A stretch of 64,000 bases of DNA, from positions 43,330,395-43,394,394 of the forward strand of contig OZ024883.1 in assembly GCA_964017185.1 (NCBI GenBank). Reading direction: 5' to 3'. Shown one piece after another: positions 46,266 through 58,884 of the stretch. Source of the stretch: Rugalucina vietnamica (taxonomy: Eukaryota > Mollusca > Bivalvia > Lucinida > Lucinidae). A program made the translations under genes and the position numbers. Every line of letters starts with the position of its first letter. Within the stretch, counting starts at the first letter, position 1. The notes beneath the pieces are model-generated. The model did no database searches. It was not told where the DNA came from and saw nothing but the letters and a program-made list of their open reading frames with translations.

Positions 46266-46679
46266 TATTTTTGCCTTGTTTATATTTGTAAATATGAAAA
46301 TTGTAATTTGTAACTGTTGTTGCCATGTTGATCATTGTAAATATGTTGTAGGGGGAGGGCTGTAACTAAGGTTGAGAGAACTTGTAGCCCAAACCCATTG
46401 CTTTCCTGTTATGCAATAAATAGTATTAAACTAAACTAACTGTACTTAAACTAAACTTTATATACTTTTACGAAATGAACATTGTATGTAACTTTGACCA
46501 AAACTGGATTATGTTCCTTATTACATTGAATTAAATTCGTATAAGTCGTAAGACCTCATGTTTTATATGATTTTCCAAATTATCCCTCATTTTCTTTATC
46601 CTCAAGTTATTCTCGATGTATGTATTGACACTTGGTTTAAAGTACATACTTATTCGCAATAACAGTAACTTTTTTACGT

Positions 46680-46850
46680 ATCGTTCCAAGGCGATAATTC
46701 TGTTATGGTTCAAATTGTTTTATGTTTGGCGTTGAATTTTCGTGTTGATTTCTCTTTAGGCACGTTCATATATTTTAGTTAAGTTCGGGAAACTGAGAGG
46801 CCTCCTATTTGAAAATAGCTGCTTTCGGCTTACGATATGTTTTCTTAGTT
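46680..46850 (+). repeat. 5'-truncated retroelement 3' end (RT family), partial
   Basis: cgttccaaggcgataattctg, tagttaagttcgggaaactgag, gcctcctatttgaaaatagctgctttcggcttacgatatg match the family. Confidence 0.65.
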
Positions 46851-46859
46851 AGTATATTA

Positions 46860-47720
46860 AGTATAATCCTAAACATTAATGTTATCTTGTTACAAGATTA
46901 TAATCTGAACTAAAATTGACTAAAAACCATGAATTTATAAGTGTATCTTCAAAGAAACTAGCATCAATGAAAGAAGCTTTAAAATGACAAGGAAATTTTG
47001 CCTCAAATATATCTGTCGTAAAAATTTTCACTATTTACGACTGTATCATGCACTATTCGTTCAAAGTAGCAGATATCATTTTGCAGTTACCGAAGCAGAA
47101 GCTATGCCACATGGATATATATACGAGTCTGGTGTATAAGTCTTTACTGCGACAGGTTTAACAACACAATACGAAATTCAAACTTTGTGAGTTGAAGATC
47201 CCGAGTGTGCGCTTATTTGAAATGTATTTTGTTATATAAATTCAAGTTATTTCAAATGTTCAGTACATGTACGTGGTGTTCTTTTAGAGCGAATCCGGTA
47301 TAATGTTGTACATTAGACCAAACATATAATGTTTGTGCAAGTATTTTGCAGACTTAAAGCCGGAGCATGCATGCTCCGGGCATGAAGGTGAAAGTGGCCT
47401 TGATTAAACAACCTTGGACTGTAAAACATAGACAAGGTTGCTGATGTTGTACTTTAAGGGGATCGAACTAAGGTACGCCGCACACAAGAAAACCCAAACA
47501 CAATGCAAATACTGGCACAACTTTAGATAGCATAATGTGAGAAGCAGTGTCAATAATGAATGAGTGACCAAAACGTAATTAGCAAAATGTCTTCAGCTAA
47601 AGCCAAATGGGAACATTTACTTGAACTAGACCAGTTTTAGGTAACTGGTGAATGATTTGCTGTTTGTCATGACGCGTTGTGGCACAGATTGTGTTATTAC
47701 GTCATCGATTTTGCAGATCG
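46860..47720. other. upstream region of vWA gene 2; one perfect palindrome
   Basis: No gene was recognised. A perfect 20 bp palindrome (ccggagcatgcatgctccgg) lies at 47360-47379, about 450 bp before the start codon. Confidence 0.6.
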
Positions 47721-47733
47721 ATGTGATGTTTGC

Positions 47734-47740
47734 TATATAA
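47734..47740 (+). promoter_or_regulatory. candidate TATA box of vWA gene 2
   Basis: TATATAA begins 92 bp before the start codon, a position nearly equal to that in vWA gene 1 (100 bp). Confidence 0.6.
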
Positions 47741-47825
47741 CAGGTGCCCATGCCTTGGAAGCGTTGGTCGCCTTCAGATCTTGTTGAATTTCACAAGTGG
47801 AAACCGGAGATTTGATATTGAAAAA

Positions 47826-50800
47826 ATGAAGCGTTCGTTTGTTCTAGCTTTGGCAGTGTGCTGCACACTTCAGCGTGAGTATACCTAACTTGGTTTTCTT
47901 ATGCTTTACTAGTATACTGAGAGGATATAAAAACTTAAATTTTCAGCATTTATTATACAAAAATGTCTTATTTTTCTATATACAGTATTTTAATATTACT
48001 TGTTGGTATATTTTGATTGCGGCAGTGTGTTATTTCTGCTTCTCATTTTAAATTTTTAAAATTGGATTCCGTCAGCTGTAAGCCAGTTACGTTATATTTA
48101 CGTTTTCACATCAAATGTTCATGCACGACTGTCCAGGCTATACTTATTGCATTTACGCTGACGGAAAAGTATGAGATCCACATCGTAAGATTACGCACAA
48201 ACTGCTATTAATTTGAGTTTTTATTTTGCCAAACGTGAAGTTTAATTTTTACGTTAAACTAGTAATGAACTTTTCGACTTTTCATTGAATTAGAAAAATG
48301 TTTATTTGAATTGATGTTTTTCCTTCAAGTCAACAGCAACGGTCATGTCGGGGAGGTTGTAATGATGAATGCTTCACAACTATATAGGATCTAAATTTTA
48401 CATTTTTTTAATGTTGGTGTGCATGGGAACTCAAAAGAGCTTACTGAATTCTCGAGACTGAATTTCTAAATCCGTTTTCGGTGTTAGAAATGCTTACCTT
48501 TTAATTGCGATTGTCACGTCAACGTCAGTAAAGACTGTTTAGTTTGTGTACGCTGACTCGTCATTAACATCAAAGAATGGCATACACGTCAATTTAATGA
48601 TTCATTGCTTCATAAACTTGAGTGGCCAATGCTTCAAACGTCAACATGAAGTAATGCATAGTGAGCTGACCCCAAGTTCCTTTTGAAAACACTTCTTGTA
48701 GTGCAGAAATCGATACATTACCGCCATTGTTTAAAATATCGTAGAACAATTATGAAAGCTTGCAACAAAAGCAAAACGAAAGTTATTTGACGTCCATTTG
48801 AAAACACCGGAAGAATATTAAGGTTGCTTTTCATCACACGAAGTTGTCAATGAACAGCGTTCTTTAAACTGCAGTAGATTAAGGCATAAATCATACAGAT
48901 TAATGGTTCTTTTGACATCATAAACCGAAAGCCTGGAGTCGATAAATAAGCTTGAACATTCAGATTATGATAACTGCATCGCATAAAAGTGACCCATGAC
49001 AGTTATGTAAGCGAATTGCTTTTTTGTATGATAATATCAAATTGTTCCTTTAAAAACTGTGGTAGGAGTTGATCGGTCCGTTAATGCCCTTACATGTAAA
49101 ATAACTAAGAAAAAAATGTCTACACATAGCTGTAATTTTGTCAAACATTATTTTTAGCAGTATTTTCTACAAATGTCCAAAGCTGTAGTTTATCCAGCTC
49201 AGAAATGTTAAAATGCCAACAACAAGTGTACATCATGTAGGCATTATATCAAATTGTTCCATCAAAAATTGTGATAGGAGTTGATCGGCCTGAGAATACC
49301 CTTACCTTTAAAAATTCAAAGACAATTCTCATAACTGTCATTTTGTCAAAAATACTTTTGCATAATAACATTTCTTCACGCAAATGCCCAATGGATCATG
49401 TAAGCATGATATCAAATAATGCCTTCGAAAAATGTGGTAGGAGATAATTGGCCCGTTAATGTCATTACGTATTAAAAACCCTAAGAAACATTGTCTAAGT
49501 TATCATAGCTGTCATTTTGTCAAAAATTAATTTTTCGCAATAAAATTTCTTCATGCAAATGTCCAGTAGATGTACATCATGTAGGCATAATATCAAAGTC
49601 TTCCATCAAAAACTGTGGTAGACGTTGATCGGTCCGTGAAAGCCCTTGCCTGTAAAAACTAAGAAAAAAATGTCTTTATTCACATGGCTGTCATTTAGTC
49701 AAAACTTATTTTGGCAATATTTTGTTTCTTCATGCGAATGTCCAATGGGTCTACATCATGTAGTCGTAATATCGAAACGTTCCAACAAAAACTGTTGTAG
49801 GAGTTGATCGGCCTGTAAATGCACTATCTCCACTGCATACAAAAGACATCGAGAACTATATATAAAGGGAAGTCAAAGACTACAGACAAAGGTACAAGTA
49901 GGCAAAGATCAGGAAAAGGCGCAATCAGAAAAAGATTCCCACTCCAAAAACCGAGGTGGGAAAGAAAACAAACCAACAATCAGGTACTTTATACAATGAA
50001 ACATATCGTAAGCCGAAAGAGCAGCTATTTTCCCAATAGGTGGCCACTCAGTTACCTTAACTTAACTAAAATATGAAAACATACATAAGGCGCCAACAGC
50101 ACAAAAAAAAATTAAACACCAAGACATAAAACAAAAAGAACCACTACAGAAGTATCGACTTGGAACGATCAGTAACACAAAATTACTGGCGGGCTTAAAC
50201 CGATTTTACAGGTACCTAACCTCACCCTCAGCTTCTGCAGTGGTTCATAACATTTAGTTAGTTATTTGGTCCTTGTGGTGAATCTCTAACTAGTAAATGA
50301 ATCATCAAGAACAAACAAATAAATTATGATAAACATCCTGATGAATCAAAACCCAGGACTCACAGATTGAGTAAGCATTATTGGGTAAAACCATTATTGG
50401 GTAAAAAACTAAGCATGCAGAATGTCGCATAACATTCAAGTTATAACCTATACGTCTGTAACGTGTTATGATTTTTCTGAACTGAAAAGAAAATCGTTAA
50501 TTCCTTTAAGTTTCTTAAATTTGTAAACCAAGTCACCATAAAATTCAGGTTCCGAAAGGCCCTCGCTTAAAAGCGTCTTTAACCCAACATTATATTTGGA
50601 AATCAATTCATAGTGTCTACGATAAAATTTAGAAAAGATTTTTCGAAGTTTATGATACCGATAGCCCTGTTGGAGAAGTTTTGCCGTTAAACATTTATTT
50701 CGAGCGTTGAAGTCTGTAACATGATTGCATACTCTAGCAAACCTAATAAGTTGCGAAATGTATACACCATAAAAAGCACGACGAGGAACGTCACCATCCA

Positions 50801-53800
50801 AAAAAGGAAAATTTACTATATCAAAATCAAAGTCATCGCGCTTATCATAAATTTTAGAAGAAACAAATCCATTTGAAACAGAAAGATGTAGATCTAAAAA
50901 GGGGGCTTCGGTATCTGAGATATTGGCTTTGTTTAACTGAAGTTAAGGTGGATAAATTTGATTGACCATACCTTCAAAATAAGGGTTGTCAATGTTCAAA
51001 AGGTCATCGAGGTACCTAGATGTGGAATTAAAAGCCTCGATAACATCAGCTTGATTATCATGGTTAAGAGAATCCATGAAATCTCTTTCGTAGCAGTATA
51101 AAAATAAATCAGCTACGAGAGGTGCGCAATTTGTACCCATCGGAATTCCAACAATTTGTCTGTATAACTTGGTCCCAAATCTAATATAAATATTATCAAG
51201 GAGATAGGACAAGGCGTCGCACACATTCTGACATGACCAAAGTGTATACCGACTTTGGTCAGAGGAAGTGAAAAAAAGCCTTTCTGTCATTACATGCCAA
51301 ATAAAGTGAACCATAGTTTTTTAATGCCCTTTTGAAGGTCCACTCTATCAAATCCAGAAGTTTTTCTTTAATTACATTATGTGGTAATGTTGTATACAGA
51401 GTAGAAAAATCATATGTGGACAAGCTTGTCGCACGGAACCCTCTACACTTTAATTTACTGAGCACCTCACCAGAATTTTTTATTGACCCAAACCAATTTT
51501 TATTTGAAGTTTCAAACACTGTCTCACAGTATCTTATTACATGAGATTTGATAGCAGTAAGACAGGAAGTTAATAATTTAGAAAGTTCAGTGGTAGTACA
51601 AGAGCTAGAATTTGCAATAAATCTAGCTTTGTATGGTCTTTTGTGAAGCTTAGGTAACCAACACATCGTAGGAAGTTTGTCTTGGCCTTCATTGACACAA
51701 ACAGAAAACTTAACAGGTAAATCGTTTAAGTGGGCATTAACTACAGACACCTCATCGGTATCTGTCTCCAGATAAGCCTTGGTACCACCAAGCTCCTGTT
51801 TTAAGGTGTCAACGTAGTGAAGCCTACAAACGACAACAACATTGTTAGCGGCTTATCTACCGGAACCAAGACATACTTTCTATGAAATTCTTGGATACCC
51901 TGCTTCAAATGCCTTAACTTCTAAGTTCTCATAGCTGTCATTTTGTAAAAAAAAATGGCAATAAGTTTTTGTTAAGCAAATATCCAATGGGTCTACATTA
52001 TGTAAATATTAATATCAAACAGTTCCAACACAAGCTATGGTAGAAGTTGATCGTCCCGTGAGAGCCCTTACCTGTAAAAAGAAACTATGAAAAATTAACT
52101 AAGTTCTCATTTTGTCAAAACGTATTATGGCAATATCATTTCTTCATGCAAATGTCCAACAGTTCCAACACAAGCTATGGTAGAAGTTGATCGTCCCGTG
52201 AGAGCCCTTACCTGTAAAAAGAAACTATGAAAAATTAACTAAGTTCTCATTTTGTCAAAACGTATTATGGCAATATCATTTCTTCATGCAAATGTCCAAT
52301 GGGTCAACATCATTTAGACATAATATTAAAAAGTTCCATCGCAGCATAAACTGTGGTAGGAATTGATCGGCTCGTAAATGCACTATCTTCACTGTAAACA
52401 AAAACATCAAGAACTATAAAGGGACTGGTCCCTAGCCCTCTAATTTTGCGTGTACATATTTGCCTCAATGATATGCAGATGCCTGCAAATTTTCATGAAA
52501 TTCCATCAATGGGTCCCCCAAGATATTAAAGAAACAAAGCGTTACGGACGCTCGGACACACGGACGCACTGACAACGTGAAAACAGTATACCCACTTTAA
52601 ACTTCGTTTTGGCGGGGGTGTATAATTATTGCATTCGACGATGATCATAAACGGTGCACTTCATGGTTATGTCGATCTGTGCCTACTTCATGTACAATTA
52701 AATCTCATGGAAGGAACAAATGTACACGTGTACAGACAACTTGTCGGTATACCATTGGGCACAATAGTGCACTTCTTGCAGCTTATTTCTTTCTCCTGTT
52801 TTCTTGTTTTGTTTCCCTTTTCCAATTGCTTCGAAAGAACTATAATTGAAGCATCTAATGCAACATCTTGATACCAAAGTGACTTACTGAACATTGAACA
52901 TCAAAAGTTGGAGTGCTAATATTGGCCGAGTTGATCCAGTAGACCTAAACTAAATAAAGCTAATTGGTCTGTGACACCGAGGCCTAAATTTTGGATATGC
53001 ATTTGCCTTTTTCTAATGGCTTTTGTTTCATCGTTAATCCATGACAAACGAGATTATGATTTTGATATTTGTGAACTTAAAACGCAAGATTATCGTAATG
53101 CAACATTTTACACCTTTTCAAATAGTCAAATCAATTATATCATAGTTCAGCGTACAGCTGTACTTCTGACGTTTTGATGCAGATAGACTTTTTTGGCTAG
53201 TTATGGTTCGATTATTTCCATTGAGTGATCCTGTTGATCAAGACTAAACTCTATAACTCTTCTTTTGTAATGAATATACTCTAAAATATTTTTTTTCATC
53301 AACAGTATCAGCAGCTACCAATCCTGCACAGAAATTGTTCGCAGCGCTAAGCGTTGACCTTAAGCTAATGGTTTTCGACATCGTGCATGTGTTAGACAGC
53401 AGTTATAGCGTAGGGGCCACTGGGTTTGAATATGGTAAATCGGCAGCCAAAGTAAGCTTATTTTTGTTTTTCGTTATGTGTTTCAAGACATGCAATCTAA
53501 ATTTTAGCAAAGCATATTGACTGCATCTACTAATTCATGTTTTCAATAACCTTTCTTACACTCAAATAATCGGTATGGCGTTGTTCCAATATTTTTGGGG
53601 TGAGCTTTTATCTGAAAAAGTGTCAATTGTCTTTGGTCATCAAGAGGTAGAACATTGGCTCTGGCGTGTGCAACGACTTATTTTGCAAATTATACTAGTT
53701 TTTATGTGTTACATCTTAATGCTACAACTGCATGCCTATACTCTTTTGAGGACATTTTGCAGTAAGGTCTTAAGATATATTTGGCGCCAATATGTGAAAA

Positions 53801-54055
53801 CTATGAATGAATTGTGTGCCTAGTTATTTTTTTCACTGAATAGTTAGCATATGATTCTTCAAGCTGCCGGTAACGTTTCTTTGCAGGTGACTAACTACTT
53901 CTATAACGGCATTGTCAGTTTTGTGCCGTCTGGGACGAGAGCTGCCTTGGTAAAATTCTCAACAGAAGCGGACACTAAAATTGTGTTTCATTTGACGGAC
54001 TACACAACACTCGACGAACATAACGATGCCATAGATGACACAGTGTATGACTGGG
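47826..54055 (+). CDS. secreted vWA protein, paralogue of gene 1, first three exons only (partial)
   Basis: Exons: 47826-47874, 53306-53451 and 53887-54055, with GT-AG introns of phases 1, 0 and 1. Exons 1 and 3 are 49 and 169 nt, identical in length to those of the 15.4 kb gene; exon 2 is 146 versus 140 nt. Exon 1 is a signal peptide (MKRSFVLALAVCCTLQ). Exon 2 holds the beta-1 strand and a canonical MIDAS (FDIVHVLDSSYSVGATGF; DxSxS intact). Exon 3 holds TRAALVKFSTEADTKIVFHL and ends YDWG with a GTAATA donor. The expected fourth (~159 nt, phase 1) and fifth exons, with the loop-4 Asp and last strands, were not found before 64000. They may lie beyond the window or have been lost. Intron 1 (5.4 kb) contains tandem arrays and RT pseudogenes. 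Extracellular metal-dependent ligand binding is possible; the ligand is unknown. Confidence 0.82.
49020..49865. repeat. ~170-180 bp tandem array, block 1
   Basis: The unit contains aactgtggtaggagttgatcggtccgt, gcccttacctgtaaaa, atagctgtcattttgtcaaaa, tttcttcatgcaaatgtcca and gtctacatcatgtaggca. Copies have tgatcgg-like cores near 49070, 49279, 49446, 49625 and 49804. The block ends in aaatgcactatctccactg...catcgagaactatat. Confidence 0.85.
49890..50394 (-). repeat. 3' region of the RT pseudogene (family master sequence in this window)
   Basis: Directly downstream of the RT remnant on the minus strand. The order is gttagttatttggtcc, gggcttaaaccg, taactgagtggccacctattg, ctgctctttcggcttac and cccacctcggtttttggagtggga, ending acttgtacctttg. 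The same order is found at 2.9, 21.9, 26.3, 32.3, 38.6 and 46.7 kb. Confidence 0.75.
50395..51885 (-). pseudogene. reverse transcriptase pseudogene, Penelope-like/unclassified family
   Basis: Reads from about 51885 down. Order: LVPVDKAANNVVVVCRLHYV, KLPTMCWLPKLHKRPYKARF, motif A STYDFSTLYTTLPH, LWSCQNVCDALSYLLDNIYI, motif B RQIVGIPMGTNCAPLVADLF, catalytic SRYLDDLLNI, a KIYDKRDDFDFDIVNF segment, then a conserved thumb-like region (DGDVPRR, GYRYHKLRKIFSKFYRRHYE, GLSEPEFYGDLVYKFKK). Breaks: a frameshift in a T7 run near 51275, TAA at 50943-50945, and a frameshift near 50485 before the final VMRHSACLVF. The PKLHK and DFSTLYT motifs resemble Penelope-like RTs, but no GIY-YIG or APE endonuclease is visible and the 5' end is missing. 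The downstream 3' region (about 49890-50395) is dispersed elsewhere in the window. Confidence 0.82.
51886..52440. repeat. ~170-180 bp tandem array, block 2
   Basis: The same unit as block 1 (gtcattttgt, ttgatcg(t/g)(c/t)ccgtgagagccc). It too ends with aaatgcactatcttcactg...catcaagaactataaaggg. Beyond it, 52440-52625 has ggacgctcggacacacggacgc and ends tggcgggggtgta, a closing module of the kind often seen at the end of such elements. Confidence 0.8.
52021..52300. repeat. 140 bp tandem duplication, 139/140 identical
   Basis: 52021-52160 and 52161-52300 differ only at the last base, while other units of the array are much more diverged. Either a very recent duplication or an assembly artefact. 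Confidence 0.92.
52640..53095 (+). pseudogene. plus-strand remnant of the same RT family
   Basis: Translates in pieces to YRQLVGIPLGT (motif B region, compare YRQIVGIPMGT) and FVSSLIHDKRDYDFDI (compare KIYDKRDDFDFDI). The segment with the YLDD catalytic site is scrambled. It is an old copy in opposite orientation to 50.4-51.9 kb. Confidence 0.7.
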
Positions 54056-55555
54056 GTAATATTTTAGACATTAGTTAGGGCCCACCCAGCATGAAAGTGT
54101 TTCCTCTAAGTTGGGGGCGACATTAGTTAAGGTGGCAATATTAGTCTTTATAGGTATATATATTTCACGTTAGATATACTCATACACTTTTAAAACGTCT
54201 CACTATACATCGTTTATCATTAAAACTGGTAAAAATTAATCTAAAGTATATAATAAACATACAAATATGTTTCTTTACACGATAAACAATATTTATTCTT
54301 TTTTTTCTTTTCTAAATTGTTTGCTTATAATTTTTACTTGATACGTTACCTATTTGTTGCTCTACCAAAGAAAACCTAAAGGCGACTACAAAAAACGCTT
54401 TTTTTGAAAACAAACTGTGTCTAGTGATAGCATACAACCTTAAGTACAAGACAAAACAATACTAAAATGGAGATTTGCGTTCAATGCCGTTTAAATAGTA
54501 AGCGTTTTTCGCTGATTTCAAGCGTAACATGGTCAAACCACACAGACATAAGCTTACAGTGCAAAACGTTATGGTAATTTTTAACACACACCCTCTGTAC
54601 CCGTGATACAATCAATTACCTTACGTCGGAGACTGATACAACTAGACGCGGCGCGTGGCAGAAGATGGAGTCAGGTGAGTTGACGATTATTTTAATTTTA
54701 CAGGCATTTATGCGGGGGAGTTTGTGTCAAGAGTTGGCAGAGAAATAAAGTGTACATACCTCTGTATGTTTGCCATCAACAGTATTCTAAACAACATCTC
54801 CTTGCCACAGAAACAAGTTTTCTCGGCGGAAAACTATACCATCGTCACGAAAAATGATTGCATTTTTGCTAATTTCTCCAATCTTTCGTCACCTATTGAC
54901 ATTTTTAACGTTTCAATAATAGACCAAAAACATTCTTTGTTACATACACGCAGAAAACAATAATGAAGTCAGGCTGGTTTTTTCACAATATGGTGTTGAA
55001 CACACACAGGGTAGATCGATTAGGATACAACTAACCTATATGAGTCAATTACCTCGATACAACTCACGTATAAGACTTTTGGATAGAAAATGATGCTCCT
55101 TACGTCGGAGAATAGAGCAAAAATGATACTACTTACGTCAATTGAAAAGCCCACGGACTAGCGAGCACGAGTGTGTCAGGCAGGGCAAGTTTGCATGTGT
55201 TCCTTATATCAACATGTTCCAAGGGCTCTTGTTTGTGCAATTTTAACGGTTGGTAATACGGAATGCTACTTATTTTTTTATTTATTTACATGTATTACTT
55301 TAGTCACAACGCATCTAAGGTTGACCAACAGTTCACACATTTCCACCAACAAACACATAAATTTTATCAGCTGAATGTATCTCAATCTCAATCTCAAAAA
55401 AAGCCCCCCCCCTTCTTCACGTAGCCCCCCCCCCATACACCTCTAACACGACACGATTTTTTATATTATCTATACTGGCATTCCGTTAGGCCCCTTTCTT
55501 GGAAAGAAGTACCGATACTAATTTCCAACACAGATTAAAAATACATGTTCATGAT

Positions 55556-55558
<3 letters not shown>

Positions 55559-55595
<37 letters not shown>
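55559..55595. repeat. poly-A tract
   Basis: About 36 A inside the inverted-arm element. Confidence 0.95.
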
Positions 55596-55597
<2 letters not shown>

Positions 55598-56393
55598 GAT
55601 CTATGCTCTCCACACACATAGACAGAGAAAGGAACTGTCAACTTGTTCAACTACGACATAGCATGGACATATGGCTTTTAGGACCTACACATTTTATTTG
55701 CCCTGTTCATCATACCATGTAGGGACAGATTTGAGCTTTGCTCCGCTCTTGAATGAAGAAAATTTCACTGAAGAAATGTTTTCGTTTGTCAAACCGCATC
55801 AGTTCCCCTGCACGGCGATGGCCATCAAAAAGTATATCCTCGCAATTTTGCCATGGTATTCTCAATCCTACCCTGTAGGTGGATTACTTCGGCAGTCCTT
55901 AGAATATTTGCTGAATCTTATGCCCTAGTCCCAGGCCCGGGGAATAGCGGGGACCTTGACGTCTGGTCCAGCAAATCCCCCAGGGATTATTTTCAGGGGA
56001 GATTGTGAGAGATTCTCTCATTTTTTGGCCGAAAATCTCATTGAAATTGGCTAAATGGGAGGGAAAATCTCATACAAAACAGTTATTTTCACAACCCATT
56101 TTGCCAGTTTTCCCGCAGAAAATTCATAATTTCTCGCTAGTTTTGGCCTGGCGAAAAGTTTTCTACCAAGTTATTTTGGAGCCAGAATTATCGCTGATCC
56201 CCGCTAAAACTCCCGCCCCATGGGGACAGCAGGTTGGTAAAATCACAACTAATTTCTTCCGCTGTTTTCACTGCCCTCTTTGCCTATATGATAGTGGCCC
56301 CGCACTGTCGTGGCAAAGCTTTTGTCCAAAACCCGCTCATTTCCACGACTTACCTCCGCCCTTTCAAGTGTTTGAGACCTCTTAGCATATTAT

Positions 56394-56590
56394 GAGCCGC
56401 TTCGAGAGAATCCAACATTGTGGTTTCCGACCAGGCCCCGACACGGACCGGGTTGTGCATCGACAAGTTTGAAATTTAGGATTTAAGAAGAAGATAGATT
56501 GTACTGTGTAGCGAAAACAAAGGCGCTGATCAGTTTCGTATGTGTTTTCGCATATACATGCAAGTCGTAAGAGTTTTCTATGAGGCGGCG
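56394..56590 (-). mobile_element. MITE, GAGCCGCC-TIR family, internal deletion
   Basis: Ends gagccgcttcgagagaatcc and ctatgaggcggcg. It has gtttccgaccaggccccgac and gaaaacaaaggcgctgatcag, but the second half of the central hairpin is deleted. Confidence 0.8.
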
Positions 56591-56739
56591 TATTAATCTG
56601 AGCATAAAATAGAAAAGATGGGTAAAAACTCTATAGACCCCAATATTACTATAAATTTAGTGGGGTTGACATTTTACCAACAGGTTATCCAGATGAGTTA
56701 TATGATATTAGAATTTTAAAAAGACGTCAAATATTGATT

Positions 56740-56740
56740 C

Positions 56741-56788
<48 letters not shown>

Positions 56789-56789
56789 T
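56740..56789. repeat. (AAT)n microsatellite
   Basis: About sixteen aat units. Confidence 0.95.
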
Positions 56790-57739
56790 AAATTCATTAA
56801 CAAAATTACTGGCAAACAGTCAGAAAAAATCGTGACCAGTCAGAAAAATACATAAAACACACTAAGTAAAACAAGATATATATTAATAGATCAGGGGAGA
56901 CTACTGTAGAATAAGCGACACAAATTTATTTAAACTCTGCGGGATACGCATGTGATTATCTGAAGAATTATGACACTGCTACAAATACATAACACAAATT
57001 CAAATAACCTTTACCAAATAATGAGGCTAAAAGCTTATTACGAAATCCATAATTCGTTCGACCATAGTTTGAATGCAACCTATGCTAAGCTGTCACGGAA
57101 GTGGAACGAGGTCACGGAGTGTATCGGAGTGCAGGTTAGCCAGCTGATCGAGTCCGTGGGCTTTTCAATGTACAATAGTCTTTTGACGTAAGTAGTATCA
57201 TTTTTTTGCTCTATTCTCCGACGTAAGGAGCATCATTTTCTATCCAAAAGTCTTATACGTGAGTTGTATCGAGGTAATTGACTCATATAGGTTAGTTGTA
57301 TCCTAATCGATCTACCCTGTGTCTGTTCAACACCATATTGTGAACAAACCAGCCTGACTTCATTATTGTTTTCTGCGTGTATGTAACAAAGAATGTTTTG
57401 GGTCTATATTGAAACGTTAAAAATGTCAATAGGTGACGAAAGATTGGAGAAATTAGCAAACGCAATCATTTTTCGTGACGATGGTGGAATTTTCCGCCGA
57501 GAAAACTATTGTTTCTGAGGCAAGGAGATGTTGTTTAGAATACTGTTGATGGCAACAAACAGAGGTATGTACACTTTATTTCTCTGCCAACTCTTGACCC
57601 AAACTCCCCTTCATAAATGCCTGTAAAATTAAAATAATCGTCAAGTCACCTGACTCCATCTTCCGCCACGCGCCGCGTCTAGTTGTATCAGTCTCCGACG
57701 TAAGGTAATTGATTGTATCACGGGTACAGAGGGTGACAC

Positions 57740-58880
57740 AAGTCCGTGCCTATTTATTGTGTTTGAAAACGTTCGACTTCGTTTCATTTCACATGCAAAA
57801 ATCAAAGTTTTCGTTAAAAACGATTAAGTGACGTAATTACCACAGTTTTAGTGCAACTGAAAGACAACTACAGTGAGGACGCAGCCAGCGTGCAAGCGGT
57901 AATTGTATTTTATTTTGAAACCTTACTCGACGCAAAATAATCCGAAACAAAATGGCGACCACTTTTGGGTCGAAATTTCGATCAAAATGACACGCTTATT
58001 GCTGTGCTTAAAACGATAGCGGCTATACGGTACAGCTAGATCCGCCTTGTCCAGGATTTCATGTTACCGTGTAACGCTGAGACGCCACATGACAAACTTT
58101 TTTCAACGTAAACGACACAAAACAATATTGCCTGTCACAGCTTTCCCCTGAATTTCCAATTTCAGAGGGTGCCAATTATTTTAGAACAAAAAATTGTTCA
58201 CACTCTGATCTTGTATTTGACCGTACGTAAGTCATCAAGATAGATTTGACCGTGTTGAGGCTAATTCTGTGTATTGGAGACGATCGTATTACGTCACACC
58301 ACATGCGTAAAGTCGGCGGTCGTTTTTGAAGTATTTCTGTGGTGTAAACAGTCACATCATGACACGTTCTTCTCTGTAAATCAAAATGTGTGATACTTGT
58401 TGTCACCTTTCGTTGAAAGGATTTAATTAATCTGTTTAATTTTTGGTGAAATTTCATCATGTAATTCTGGATTTACCAAACCATCATTCCATGGTTGGGA
58501 CATGAGCCATGATGAGGAGTGGGTGGGGAAGGTCATGTAATACTCTGACCCTTCCTGAGATGTATGGGGTGTACACCTGCCAGGCTTGCAGATTAGACAT
58601 GTGAGACTCTAACACTGCTCGTAAGTACCCACAAATATGTTTATTACAGCATAGCTCTACCCACAATCCTGACAATGGTCTCTAAAAGATCTTTGGCAGT
58701 TTACTGAACCCTAATTCAGTAATTTGCACCAGTCATTTGTAATCACTGCCCCCTCCCCCCACAGCCGGGTTAAAGAGCACGGCAGTTACTTTTTGAGTGT
58801 CCCCGCAGTCTAGGGGAAATGAAGCGGGGTTTGACATTAGGATCCTTACCCCAGGGAGATTTTGTTCTGTGAAGAGCAGG
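57740..58880. other. no recognisable gene
   Basis: AT-rich. The phrase ttttagaacaaaaa(a/t)ttgttcacact occurs at about 58172 and again near 62890, a short dispersed repeat. Confidence 0.45.
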
Positions 58881-58884
58881 GCCA

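Larger units (their letters stand above)
54589..57735. mobile_element. 3.1 kb element with ~575-585 bp inverted arms
   Basis: Left arm 54589-55160 and right arm 57151-57735 are inverted copies with few differences. They begin CACCCTCTGTACCCGTGATA and run inward to gaaaagcccacggact. ACACA flanks both sides, a possible 5 bp target duplication, although the flank is CA-rich. Each arm repeats ttacgtc(g/a)gag and gatacaa(c/t) motifs. The ~2 kb centre holds a poly-A run, an (AAT)n array and a GAGCCGCC-family MITE but no recognised transposase. It lies in the last visible intron of vWA gene 2. Confidence 0.8.

Noticed and set aside
49020-52440. A CRISPR-like array or bacterial insert
   Set aside because: Units are 140-210 bp, diverged and without short identical repeats or unique spacers; context is eukaryotic.
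56970-57191. 73-codon frame running into the right inverted arm
   Set aside because: Overlaps the arm of the long-TIR element and has no family resemblance or splice support.
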